From Plasmodium brasilianum (taxonomy: Eukaryota; Apicomplexa; Aconoidasida; Haemosporida; Plasmodiidae), in assembly GCF_023973825.1 (NCBI RefSeq), contig NC_090118.1:714501-778500 (forward strand): a stretch of DNA of 64,000 nt, written 5' to 3'. How positions within the stretch are numbered: the first letter of the stretch is position 1; the number at the start of each line of letters is the position of its first letter. The notes below the pieces were generated by a model, which was not told where the DNA came from, searched no databases, and was given only the letters and a program-made list of their open reading frames with translations. Of the stretch, positions 1-10,739 are shown in pieces. The position numbers were made by a program, and so were the translations under genes.

Positions 1-838
1 CATGTTTATGTGGTCCACCAATTATCATAGATTCATTTTTATTATTATCATTATAATTGTCATTATCTTTATCATCACCACCATTATGATTACAATTATC
101 TTTAGTATGTTTGTCTACATTATTATCATTACCACCTCCAATATCATCCATGATAATACTATGACTACAACTCCTGCTAATCCCTTGCATTAATGAGTTT
201 TCTCCTATCTTATAATTTATATCATCCACTTTTGAATTTTTATTGCTAATAGTGGAATTATCTCGTGTGATATAATCTTTTTTGGAAATATCGCTTGACT
301 TTTTTTGATAAAAAAACCTGCTTTTTGCAGATCCAAATTTATTTTTCAAAAGGAAAACATTACTCAATTGATTTTTGTAATTTTCGCTTACCTTATTTAT
401 ATTTGTATCCTTTTTATTTGTAGTAGTACCTTTATATTTAGTTAGGATTAATACCTTATTTCTTTCATCGCTATTTGGTTTATTTCTAAAAGATGAAGAA
501 GCAAATTTGGACGTAGAACTTTTTTGAAATAATTTTTTATTCAACGTTTCAGCTATGTATGCATTTGATATACTAAATTTATTTCCCTTCTCACTAGGTT
601 CATCCTTTTGTTCTTCAAAATTGAAATCTACATTTTTTCTTTCAGAATTGTCATTTTTCTTGTAATTCATCAGTTCGGCTATTTCTAAATTGAAGAAAAG
701 GAACAGAATAAAGTGAACACAGCGGGATAGAAATAAAAAGAACAGAATAAAATGGAACAGCGTAGCACAGCATAAAGCAGCGTGATACAGAATAAGATAA
801 AACAAGGCTATTTTTCGTCTAAGTAACTCTTCCACCAT
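1..838 (-). CDS. Hypothetical Asn/Lys-rich protein, N-terminal part (runs off window)
   Basis: A minus-strand frame is open from an ATG at 838 to the window edge (about 279 codons). Its 5' part (positions 838 to about 690) encodes a hydrophobic, Leu/Phe-rich stretch that may be a signal or membrane segment, or a retained intron; a pyrimidine-rich run ending in TTTAG near 688 could be a splice acceptor, but no good donor is visible. From about 670 leftwards the protein is polar, rich in Lys, Asn, Ser and Asp, with an Asp/Asn/Gly-rich low-complexity tail near the edge. No domain is recognisable. The gene is transcribed away from EMC6, so the 2.1 kb between them should hold both promoters. The C-terminus is missing, so function stays unknown. 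Confidence is fair that it is coding and low on the exact start. Confidence 0.6.
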   Translation of the reverse strand, partial: MVEELLRRKIALFYLILYHAALCCATLFHFILFFLFLSRCVHFILFLFFNLEIAELMNYKKNDNSERKNVDFNFEEQKDEPSEKGNKFSISNAYIAETLNKKLFQKSSTSKFASSSFRNKPNSDERNKVLILTKYKGTTTNKKDTNINKVSENYKNQLSNVFLLKNKFGSAKSRFFYQKKSSDISKKDYITRDNSTISNKNSKVDDINYKIGENSLMQGISRSCSHSIIMDDIGGGNDNNVDKHTKDNCNHNGGDDKDNDNYNDNNKNESMIIGGPHKH

Positions 839-2977
839 ATCCCTCTTTATAGGAATGGCTTTTTCTTTATAAATGTGTATATACACGTACATGTACATTA
901 TTTTAAGCAAAAAAAAAAAAAAAAAAAGGAAAATAGGGGCATGAAAATAAATTTACTCAAACGCTCTGCTTAGCAAATGTTTGCTTTTTTTTTTTTTTTT
1001 TTTTTTTTTTCTCCCTTTTACTTAATTGTTTTTCCCTTATCGAGGAGTGAACTTTCTTATTCTCTGTAATTTTTTTCTTGTCACCAAATTCTAAAAAATT
1101 GTTAAAATAAATTTTTTAAAAAAAAAGGTCTATTCAATGAAAAAGAGTAATGTTACTAGAGTAAAAAGATGTCTAAAACTACTACCAATATATGTAATAT
1201 ATAAATTTTGTAAAAGATTAGGGAATATGATGAGACCATTTGCTTAATTAACATATGGAAAGAATTAAACTGAATAATAAGAAGGGCTTAGATAAAGTAT
1301 TGGCAAGAATAATGTACAAATTAATGTTATAATGTTTAATATACCGAAATTAGGTAACATTTTTGGGTACAACTTATGAAAATTTGTTTTTAATATTGTA
1401 AGGTTTTTACTATATTTGGGTTGTGTACTCACAATTACTCATTTGTTAATGTTATAATTTTATAAAATCTTTTAATTTTTTAATTTTTTATTTTGTAAAA
1501 ATAGCAGCAAATTATTATTCTTATGTTGTATAGGACTATTTCTTGGAAAAAAAAGTAAATGAACAACACAAGCTCACTTGCAAAAACACGTGTACGAACA
1601 TAAATTTATTCCATCCAGTTTTGAAGTTATGGTTGTATACAAATATGTACTCCTTTATTTTTCCTTTTTTCCTTTTTTCCTTTTTTTTCTTTTTTTATCT
1701 TATATTTTACTTTTTTATTTCTTTCTTTTTTCTTCATAATTTTTATAAAAAGTAGAACACCTATTGATAAAGAATTTATATAAGAAATAAACAAATACAG
1801 GACGAAATGCTATTATTTCTGTACATTATAAAAAAGGGATTTCCTTTCTGATTGCGTAGTGGTATAATATTGTACATACTCACGTACAAATATTTTTATA
1901 TATCTTATTTATAATACAATAAGGTATAAATTTAATTTTTTTTGGAAATGTGAAAAAAGGAAAAAGTAAAACCCATTTAAAACTTTAATTTTATATGCGA
2001 AACATTTAAGAAATATATAATATAATATTTTTCGTTCTATAATAAAAAAAATAAGTGGTATAGTATGTGTAAAATTATATATGATGAGTATTTTTTTATT
2101 TTTTTTTTTTTATACTTAATATAATTACATGTTTGGCTTAATTATATATTCATTTTTTTTTTCAAATTTGAAGTTCAAAAAGAAAAGTAAGTTTGTGTTT
2201 TTTCTATTTTTTAAACGAGTGCAGGTAACAGTTGTTTTATGCATGGATCGAACGGTTAATGTTCCCTTCTTTTCTTTTCTTTTTTGCTTTTTTATTTTTT
2301 TTTCAAGAATTAAAATTTTCATATGTGACTTATTTACTTCGAACAAGTCTTTTTAAAAAAAAAAAAAAAAAACTTAAAATGTTTCCCATATTTTTGATTT
2401 TGTAATATAATATTTCTATTTTTTTAGTTTTCATTAGTAAAATGTAGAAATACTATTATATATTTTCACTAAAGGAGATAAGAAAATGACCAAGTAAAAA
2501 AGAAAAACATTATAAAATGTGTAATTTAAAAAAAAAAATAATTTTAGTTGTTATTGTGTATCACTGTAAAATCCATGAGAACAGTGAACATTTTACCAGC
2601 ACTATCAGAATGAGTATATAAATAGAATAATGGAATTTCTGTGTTTTCAGTATGTTCTAAAATATTTCTACTATTATTGCAGCTTTCTCCGTTTAAAAAT
2701 AGTAAAATATATGAATATACATGTACCCATATAAAATATACGATTTGCTTTACTAGTTATCTTTTTTTTTTTTATATATATATATATATATATTGTTGCT
2801 TTTTTAACTTTATTTATTTATTTATGTTTTTTTTTTTTTTGGAATTTAATTATTTAATAAATACAAAAAGATAACCCTATTTACTTTTTCATTTTAAAAT
2901 GATCCTTAATTTCACGTTTTAGAGAAAGGACTACATAAAATAATACTCACGTACATTTTTTCCCTTACTTTTTAAAA
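839..2977. promoter_or_regulatory. Divergent intergenic region, probable bidirectional promoter
   Basis: No reading frame here looks coding on either strand; the short open stretches are Phe/Lys-rich shadows of poly-T/poly-A runs. It lies between two divergently transcribed genes, so both 5' regions must be inside it. Long homopolymers (near 910, 985-1010, 2100 and 2355) and a (TA)n run near 2780 are typical of Plasmodium 5' flanks. No specific transcription factor site could be assigned. Confidence 0.4.
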
Positions 2978-3835
2978 ATGGAAAAATCAAATAGAACAAA
3001 TGATATTAGGTTATTTAAAAAACTTTTCCACGAAAAATTAACAAAAGTTAGTCATAATAATATAGTATTTTAGCCGTTCTTTATTGAATATGAAGAAATA
3101 TATATGTTTTATATGTATGATACTACTAATAAGCAATATTATTTTACTTTAATGTGTACATATACATTCACATATATATATATATGTATTGAATATTTTA
3201 TGAGATAAGCATAATTTTCATCTTATACGTTAAATTTACCTTTTCTCTCGCAGAATGAGATGGACGATGTTTTTTTCTATTATAAGCAAGTAATAGGTAG
3301 GATAAAAATTTATATTTTTGTGCGAATAGTTGGCGGAAACGTGCTTTCACATATATATAAATATTTATATATGTGTGCATATTATTTTTATTTTTTTGCA
3401 TATTTTTAACAACCTAGGCTTAATAGCAGGTATCATATCAGGAATACTACGTATCAAGGGAATTTGGGGATTTTTATTTTTTTTTATTTTACAATTTCTC
3501 ACATCCTTTGCCTTATACAACAGAAAAATACATGAAAATTATTTTCTTGATAACTATAATATTGCAACGAGTAATGTGTTGATTGCACTCTCAGCATTTC
3601 TGGTACTTTAAAAAAAACACACATGTGTGTGAATATACATACTTGTATGTTGGATTATATGTGTTCATAATGAATGAAACTACAGTATGATTAAACAGAA
3701 ACGTTTAACTTGTTATTATGTGAATATATACTCCTCTTGAACAATCCAGAGGCAAGCAAAACCTTATGCCATTTTTTTTTTTTTTTTTATTTCCTTAAGA
3801 TATCATGGGTAACAATTAATACACTGTTAATATAA
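2978..3835 (+). CDS. EMC6: ER membrane protein complex subunit 6 (EMC6)
   Basis: Four exons, 2978-3046, 3254-3296, 3418-3602 and 3800-3835, all with GT/AG borders and compatible phases, give a 110-residue protein. Human EMC6 is also 110 residues. After a short polar N-terminus, the region reading IAGIISGILRIKGIWGF matches the family's first-helix and loop signature (SGxxAGILGLTGLYGF in the human protein). Two more hydrophobic helices follow, the last being completed only by the 12-codon final exon (ending SWVTINTLLI). EMC6 is a core membrane subunit of the ER membrane protein complex, which inserts tail-anchored and multi-pass membrane proteins. The agreement in length and spliced frame makes the model strong, although no single exon is long enough to look convincing alone. 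Confidence 0.85.
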
Positions 3836-3839
3836 CAAA

Positions 3840-5620
3840 ACATGCTAGACGAAAATATAATGAAATTAGGAAAAAGGGAAACAAAATAAGAAAATTAAAA
3901 TTTGATAAGGTAACATTTTTTAATTTTTTTGAAGAATTTTTTTTTTTTAAATTTCTGAATAAACTATACACAGAAATGAAGACGACAAAATTTTCATTGC
4001 AAGTAGAATATTTTTCGAAAAATCCTCTTAACAATATAGGAGAAAATGTGTCAGATAACTTTTTGTTGTCATGAAAATAGCTTGTTTGATGGAAAAGGAA
4101 ATATATGCACATATATATATATATGTATGAACAAGCATTTACCCCATACCATAGCAAATGACAAACAGTACGGTGATCAGAACTACGATTTATAATTATA
4201 GGATCTAATTTGTATAAACTAAAAAAAAGAATTAATCTTTTTGTTTGTATTTCTCCATTTTAACATTTTATTATTTTGTTCAAATAACTTATAAAAAAAG
4301 TAACCCCAGATAATGCGATGATGTGTGCCCTTCCTGATGTCTTACTAATTTAAAAAAAATACAAAAACTTGAAAAGTTTTTCTAATTTTTTTTTTTTTTT
4401 TGTATATACTATATCTCTAAACACAGAATAATTAAGAAATCATATTTATTTTTTATTTTGATAAATAATTCATTTGAATTATGAAAATTATGTTATGTTG
4501 AGAACGTAAATTTGTTTCTTACATTTTGAACACAAATTAGGAAGATACTTAGTCAATTCTCTTAACAAATAAAATGAATAATAAGAAGTAAACATCAAAC
4601 AGTTATTTGAACTTTTCCTTTTGTTATATAACTCATTAAGAATGACAAAAAGCATATTTCTTGTAAATTTTTTTTTTTTTTTTTTTAATGAATAATATAA
4701 CGAAAGAAATAGGGAAAAATACACTATTCCGTGTTGCAAATGCACAAACAGTTATATATAAAAAAATATATTACCCCAATTCTCTTGCAAAAACAAAGGT
4801 GTAATTAAACAAAACAGATCATTTCTTAAAATAATTCCTTAACACTTTCGATATATAAATATATTTATATATAATGTTCTGCGAAATAAATTATAAATAT
4901 ACTCTTGCTGAATGATTAATATGTACACAGAAGTAAAATATTATAAGTGAGGTGGCGCAATGGTGAGCGTGCTAACATTTAGGTATCATCATGTGTGTTA
5001 TGTGAAATAAAAATTTTTCTTAAAGATTTATTTAAATAACATACGTCCATAAATTTATTATAATTATAGATATATATTTTAATTAATAATAACTTTTTGT
5101 AACAAAATTGTAAAACAAACACAAGTATCTTTAAATATCAGTTTATGATATAAAAAAAAGCAAAAAAAAAAAAAAAAAAGTGTTTTTTCCTTATTTTGTT
5201 ATCGAAAAGGGAAGAGCTGTTAAAAATATAATTATCTTTGAAAATAAAAAATGAAAAAAATCACTACTAAATATAAAAGTAATAATAATACATAAAATAG
5301 GTAGATTAAGATTAAGCACATCAAAATTGCATTTGTTAATTTCTGGAATAATATAATGTTGAAAAAGGAGGAAAAGCAAAATATGTACACTTAGGGAAAA
5401 AAAATTAAAACAGTTTGTAACTTTATTTTTAAGTGCGTCTTTATGAATTATAGAATTGTAGAGTTATAAAATAAACAATTAAAGAAAGAATATCTAATAA
5501 ACTTAGTACAATATAAGATATTTCATCTTCTGTGTTCTTTCCCATTCTCCTCATTTGAATTTTATATATCACTAATTAATAAACTAGCCAAAAATGCGGT
5601 GGCCTAATGTTCGTGCGAAT
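3840..5620 (-). CDS. Probable intron-rich gene of unknown function (exons tentative)
   Basis: No long frame exists, but coding-like islands with splice borders line up on the minus strand. An ATG at 5554 starts MRRMGKNTEDEISYI and is followed by a possible GTACTA donor. A hydrophobic exon follows an acceptor at about 5335 (starts KLTNAILMCLILIYL). A charged exon lies at about 4670-4510 (NELYNKRKSSNN, FYLLRELTKYLPN) and ends near a GTAAGA donor. A Gly-containing island at about 4345-4290 reads TSGRAHIIALSG. A further hydrophobic piece lies near 4190-4145. Together they suggest a membrane protein with many small exons. The plus strand is also open in parts of 3840-4080, so the strand is not certain. 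I could not join all pieces in frame, and I do not recognise the product. Confidence 0.35.
4948..4986 (+). other. GC-richer element A with tRNA A-box-like core
   Basis: A short GC-richer island contains TGGCGCAATGG, which fits the Pol III A-box pattern TRGYNNARNNG. The preceding and following bases can form a D-arm-like stem (GCGC with GCGT). No anticodon arm closes and no B-box (GGTTCGANTCC) follows within tRNA distance, so it is not called a tRNA. It closely resembles element B about 640 bp downstream. An alternative is that it is an exon of the minus-strand gene overlapping it. Confidence 0.3.
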
Positions 5621-5632
5621 ACTTTTAGTTGA
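5592..5632 (+). other. GC-richer element B, similar to element A
   Basis: It shares the pattern GGTGGC..AATG....CGTGC.AA....TTTAG with element A, in the same orientation, in otherwise very AT-rich DNA. Read on the minus strand it encodes VFARTLGHRIFG followed by a stop, so a short exon is the competing explanation. A loose B-box-like GGTTCAAATTG lies about 400 bp further on at 6001, too far for a normal tRNA gene. Confidence 0.28.
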
Positions 5633-5639
5633 TTATATT

Positions 5640-6736
5640 GTGAACATGAAATATTTTTTTTGTTTTAAGAGAATTGAATATCATATTTAATTCGAAATGT
5701 TTAATAGACTTGTAATTTACATTTTTACGGGAATATATATTATTTATATTGGAAGTACAATTCATACAAATACATTTACTTTAAACGAATATTATATACT
5801 AATGGTATTTAAAAAGTATCCATGCGAACACAATGAAAAAAAATATAATAATTTCAATTTTGTTTTTATTCGTAATAGCATTCTAAAAATAAATATAACC
5901 CAACGAATGAATTAAAACATTCAGTGCTTTCCACAAATATCTATTCTGAATTAAGGGGACGTATGATGAATAATGAAAATAAATAAACAATACACACACT
6001 GGTTCAAATTGTTCTAAAAAACAAAAATTTGTATTACTTTTTTTTTTCTTAGATTATTTCAATAAATATGGAAATTTATCTTAATGTCGTGCAACCTATT
6101 TTTTTTTTTTTTTTTTGTTGTATTTTCCCACAAAATTTATCATAATATACACACATATTTTATTTATTGTAGCTTTTATAATATTATATATATACAATGT
6201 CCAAAACGTATACATAACTGATTTCATATTAACAAAAGGTAGTGTTTACTTTAATATCCATGAATTTCGTTTAACAAGTATTTTTCAAAAATTACTTCAA
6301 CAAAGTTACAAAGTTAATTGTAAAAAGAATTATTAAATTTAATAATATGCAAATTGCTGCTACATATATGGTATATAATTTTTTATATTATGTACCAAAT
6401 ATAAGCGTAAATGATTTATTTTTATACATTCTTTTAACTTATTCTTTAATATGGTCAATTAATATAATTATAACATTTTCCTAAATATATGCATTTCAAA
6501 ATATACCAAAAGAGACCACAAAAATTTGAAAAATTAGTACTTTTATTATTATTCGTAGTTAAAAAAGACTGATTTTCTTTTTAAATAATTATATTTTCTA
6601 CGCAGTTTTTCTTTAAAATTGATTTCACTTAATTTTTTCACAAAAAGCTAGTTTATACGCTCCTTTAAAATTGGGAAAAAAAAAGTGCAATTGTTTTTAT
6701 GCTTGTTAGTGTAAGTTTTTACTTTTAATAACATAA
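5640..6736. other. Intergenic, no gene seen
   Basis: Very AT-rich sequence upstream of the calmodulin-like gene. Open stretches at 5697-5915 and 6115-6336 lack splice context, codon bias or family similarity and are not called. The part nearest 6737 should contain the promoter of the calmodulin-like gene. Confidence 0.4.
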
Positions 6737-7727
6737 ATGAATAAGTACAAATTGTCTAAAGAAAGGGTAACCTAAAAAAATGTACATAATATATATATAT
6801 ATATATATAAATATTTAAGTACATATATTACATATTTTGTTTCTTTGAAAAGTGAAAAGTATTACATTGCATCATTTTCATATAAATGTTTATATTGTTC
6901 ATACCTTTTTAAGAGATCTGAGATAGAGTTCATATATAATGAATTCGATAAAGATAAGAATGGGCTAGACGGAAAACAATTATTGTATTTATTAAAGTCT
7001 GTTGGCGTTTTCCTCAATAAAAATGAATCAACTGCTCTGCTTGAAGGTAAGGTCGAAATGTTCCACCTGTAAGGATAACTTTTTTCTTTTTCTCACATTT
7101 TTCTTAATTTATAAATAGTTTTTAATAGTTCATTACTTAACGCTGTTATATTTCACAAACATTTTTTTAAAATTATATTGATGTTATTTTCTTATGACTA
7201 ACAAAATATAGAATGTAGGATAAATGGTAAATTAAATTTAGATAACTTTTACGCTATTATTCAAGAATTCTACTATGATGAAAATATTGCAAAACTGTTA
7301 TTAACATCATTACAAGCTCATACTAGGGAGAGTGCTAAAACTATTAGCTTACAAAAACTAAAATATTTATTAATGACATTGGGTAAGTCATTAAAATATC
7401 CTTATGTACATATAATATATAAAAATATTTTTTTTAATTCTTCATGGTAATCAATATTTTAGGGTGTTTTTATTCAATTTAAAAAAAAAAAAAATCATTT
7501 ACCTTTAGGTACAGGTGTAAGATTAACAGAAGATGAAGTAGATGCCTTTTTAAATATAGAATTTAATGCAAATAAAAATAAAGATGTATCATTTGACGAT
7601 TTTATATATAAGTAAATACAAATAGCATTATACTATTTACCTTTTTACATATATAATAGTCATAAATTTCATTTTCTATAAATACAACTAAATGTTTTAC
7701 GTATTTTTTAGGGTATTAAAAGAATGA
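6737..7727 (+). CDS. Calmodulin-like EF-hand protein
   Basis: Five exons, 6737-6766, 6914-7046, 7212-7382, 7509-7611 and 7712-7727, join in frame to 150 residues, the length of calmodulin (149). Calmodulin-style architecture is visible: a short Lys-rich N-terminus, EF-hand 1 with loop DKDKNGLDGKQL, a middle part with weak helices, a linker containing LLMTLG, and a last EF-hand-like segment (TEDEVDAFL, then NANKNKDVSFDD). The loops are degenerate: loop 1 has Leu where the position-12 Glu is expected, loop 4 ends in Asp and begins with Asn, and loops 2 and 3 are barely recognisable. Calcium binding is therefore probably weak or limited. It may be a myosin or centrin-type light chain rather than a calcium sensor; partners are unknown. 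The start is the first ATG giving an in-frame splice (donor AGG|GTAACC). Confidence 0.75.
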
Positions 7728-8588
7728 TATAACGGAACCAAAAAGTCCCTTTTCATCTTTTTTTAATTAGAATATATAAATCTTAATTTATCAAAGTGAT
7801 CAAACACACATTAAATGACAATAGAATAAGAAATTTTATATTTTACGAATTTTGTGAATGTTAAATGTATTTTTTCTGTAACTGTTTATTTTCGCATTTT
7901 TTAGAAATTTAAATTGTAGTTATTTTATAATTTCAATTTATTTTTATTACATAGTTAAAAATTACACATAAGAAATATTAACATATGTTTTTAGAAATTT
8001 TATTTATTAGAATGAACTCAACTTTGATAAATTACGCACAAGAATATTGAATATTTAATTTCATCACATATACAAGTATCTACACATAAATAGAATTTTT
8101 TGATATTTCATGATAGCTTTAATATAAATTTTTTTTTATTCTGTATTTCTGTGTGTCTTCACATTATAAATTGTTCAAACTCAAAATAACAATACTAAAA
8201 CTTCTGTCCTACATCATCAATATAAGTTTTTTAAGGCAAAAAGTTTTAATTTTTAAAATTTCAAATAAAATAAGAATATTCTCAAATATAAATTATAGTT
8301 TTCTGATATAACAATTCTTATTATGCATTATAAAATAACCATTCAAAATATATAATTTTTTCTTTTTTACACTTCCTTTTCTCTTTTTCCCTATTTTATA
8401 TATTTAGACATTTTGTTTTTTGTAATTTCAAAGAGTCTAATTATAAAAAATATCATGCTAAAAGTTTAAGTTATAGTTTTGTCTACCTTTAAAAAAAATA
8501 TTTATATGTTTTTTTATAATGCACAATACTATGTTACTCTGTTTTTTCTGTTACTTTTAAATATAATTTTTTTTTTCATTTGTCTTAA
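7728..8588. other. Convergent 3' intergenic region
   Basis: About 860 bp between the 3' ends of the calmodulin-like gene (+) and the next gene (-). Nothing coding is visible. It should hold both polyadenylation regions. Confidence 0.45.
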
Positions 8589-10693
8589 TTAGTTAAGGTT
8601 TTTTGATTTTAAGTTCAAGATAAAAATCTGCATTAATTACGAAATAAAATGAATATTTGCCATGTTTTTAAAAGGGTTAAGGATTACATGTTGATCTAAG
8701 AATAAACAAAATTTTTTAAAATATATTAATAAAAATGCATTTTTCTGAGTTTTATATAAAATGTATAAAAAAAATTGTAATATATAGAAATATAAAAAGG
8801 AACGATCATATATTTTGTTAAAAAAAATACTATCTTAAATACATCATCAATTAATGTTTCATCCTCGTATACAAATAATGTGTTGCTATTCAAATTACTA
8901 TGAAAAATTAAAGGAAACAATAAAATTATAGTATTTGCGTTAAAAAACGAATCAAGCAAAACATAAAAAAACACAAATACCTATTTTTTTAAATTAACAT
9001 TAAAAATGGACAAAATAAAGTATTAAGAAATTTCCATATGTAAACATCTAATTTAAGGTAAGCCATATCCACATTTTTCTAGCTGTAGAAAATTGCTTAA
9101 AGCATCGATTTTTCATTAATATTTTTTTGTACCTTAAAACCAGGAAGGTTTATTTTTTAAATGAGTTAATAAGACTACAGTCAACACGAGGGTCAAAGCA
9201 TTTTACCTTTTTTTATATTGAAGTGAAATGATGATTTAAAAAAAATGAAATTTTTTTTAAGGTGTAGTATATATATTTTTATATGCACAAATATAATCTG
9301 TTTATTGGTTATATAGAACAGTCTTTCATCACATATGTGAAACACAATATATTCATAATTAAATATATTTTTATGTTTAGTTAACATGCATTGTGCTAGA
9401 AAATAATGAAAATTAGAATTAAATAGATGGTTATTATATTATTGACTTTACATGATATATTTCATAACCCCAGCAACAAATAATAGATGTGAGTATCATT
9501 ATATAAATAGAAATTTATATTATAAATTATGTAAGATTTTGTGGACTCCTTGACTAATATATAAAGTATTCTTCAACTAGATTAATTTTAAAAATTTTAT
9601 TATAATATTTAAGCCTGTTAATGTGTTTCAGTAACTCTTTTTGAGTTTTATGTTCAGTCTTTTTATCTAGGAACGAATTAAAAAAAATTTAATCCAAAAA
9701 AAATTTGAAAAGGACACTATAATCCTAAGTTAAACCATTAGTTATTTCTGTGCCTCTGTTGTTTATAGATTTTTGGAATTCTCTAAGTGTTATTCTTACA
9801 GCTAATTTGCTATTGATGTTGTAATTTATTTGTATTGTTTTTACTTTCCATGTATTTTTCTTAAACAAGTAGAATTTTACTTTTAAATAATCTGCTTCTA
9901 TAAAAAGTAAAAAAATATATTCCAAAACTATAATGCCCCTTTTCAAAATTTTCTGTGAAATATTAAACTAAACATTTTTATGAAAAACAATGCAATATAT
10001 AATTCATTTTATCTTTCGAACATGAAGAAGTCATATTAATATATACAACTAATTTTACTACTTATGTAATATATATAATCTATTTTCTTTTATTCTTTTA
10101 TTTTTAAATTCCATTTAGCAACGAGAGTTCTTTGAAAGGATAAAGAATTGATATTTTTTACACAACCATAATAGAATGTTTACTTCTTATAGAAAAATGC
10201 ATTAACATGCTATAAATACATAAAACATTTTAAATACGATATTCGTATTAATTTATTTTCCTGTAGTTTTTTTAATATAACCAAAATTTGTATAATTCAG
10301 TGTTCATTTTATTTAAAGTACGCAAAATCAAATATTAAATAAATATTAATATTTTAATTTCATCTACAGTGCTCTATTTTTAACAGTAAATATCACTATA
10401 AACTATTAACACATTAAAAAACTCGATGTATATATATATAATTTTTTTTTGTCTATAATTTTTAGTACTTTTTTTTACATAAAATTATTTATATTTAAAA
10501 CCAGTAATATCTAGAATAATTATCTATATAATAATACATTTTGTAATATCCTTCATTATCTAAGCAAATGCTGAATATATTATGTGTCAAAAAAGATCAT
10601 TACATAAGCTATGTAAATATTATCCTATAAATTTTATATTGTAGTACATTGTTCTTGTATGCAGAACGATAAACATACCTGTCTATTATGCAT
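8589..10693 (-). CDS. Intron-rich gene of unknown function next to centromere
   Basis: Exon-like blocks on the minus strand, several with clean junctions. A start ATG at 10693 gives MHNRQ then a consensus GTATGT donor. An exon near 10560 reads ICLDNEGYYKMYYYIDNY. An exon at about 9920-9730 follows a pyrimidine tract and TATAG (ADYLKVKFYLFKKNTWKVK). An exon at about 9385-9196 encodes NYEYIVFHICDERLFYITN. A 50-codon exon spans 8980-8831 and ends DDVFKI. A 19-codon exon lies at 8744-8688. The terminal exon is 8627-8589. The last three join in frame with GT/AG borders, giving a C-terminus IFILNLKSKNLN. The middle junctions (9195-8981) could not be solved. No family was recognised. Mixed beta-like charged and aromatic segments suggest a folded cytosolic protein. 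It is the last gene before the centromere on this side. Confidence 0.5.
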
Positions 10694-10739
10694 TGAAAAT
10701 ACCGTATTGTTTTTATTAAAAATATAACAAAATTTAAAG

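Noticed and set aside
3816..4157. 113-residue minus-strand frame as a gene by itself
   Set aside because: It overlaps the last EMC6 exon and a (TA)n run and has no family similarity; only parts of it may be exons.
4948..4986. A tRNA gene
   Set aside because: The A-box and D-arm look right, but no anticodon stem or B-box can be folded.
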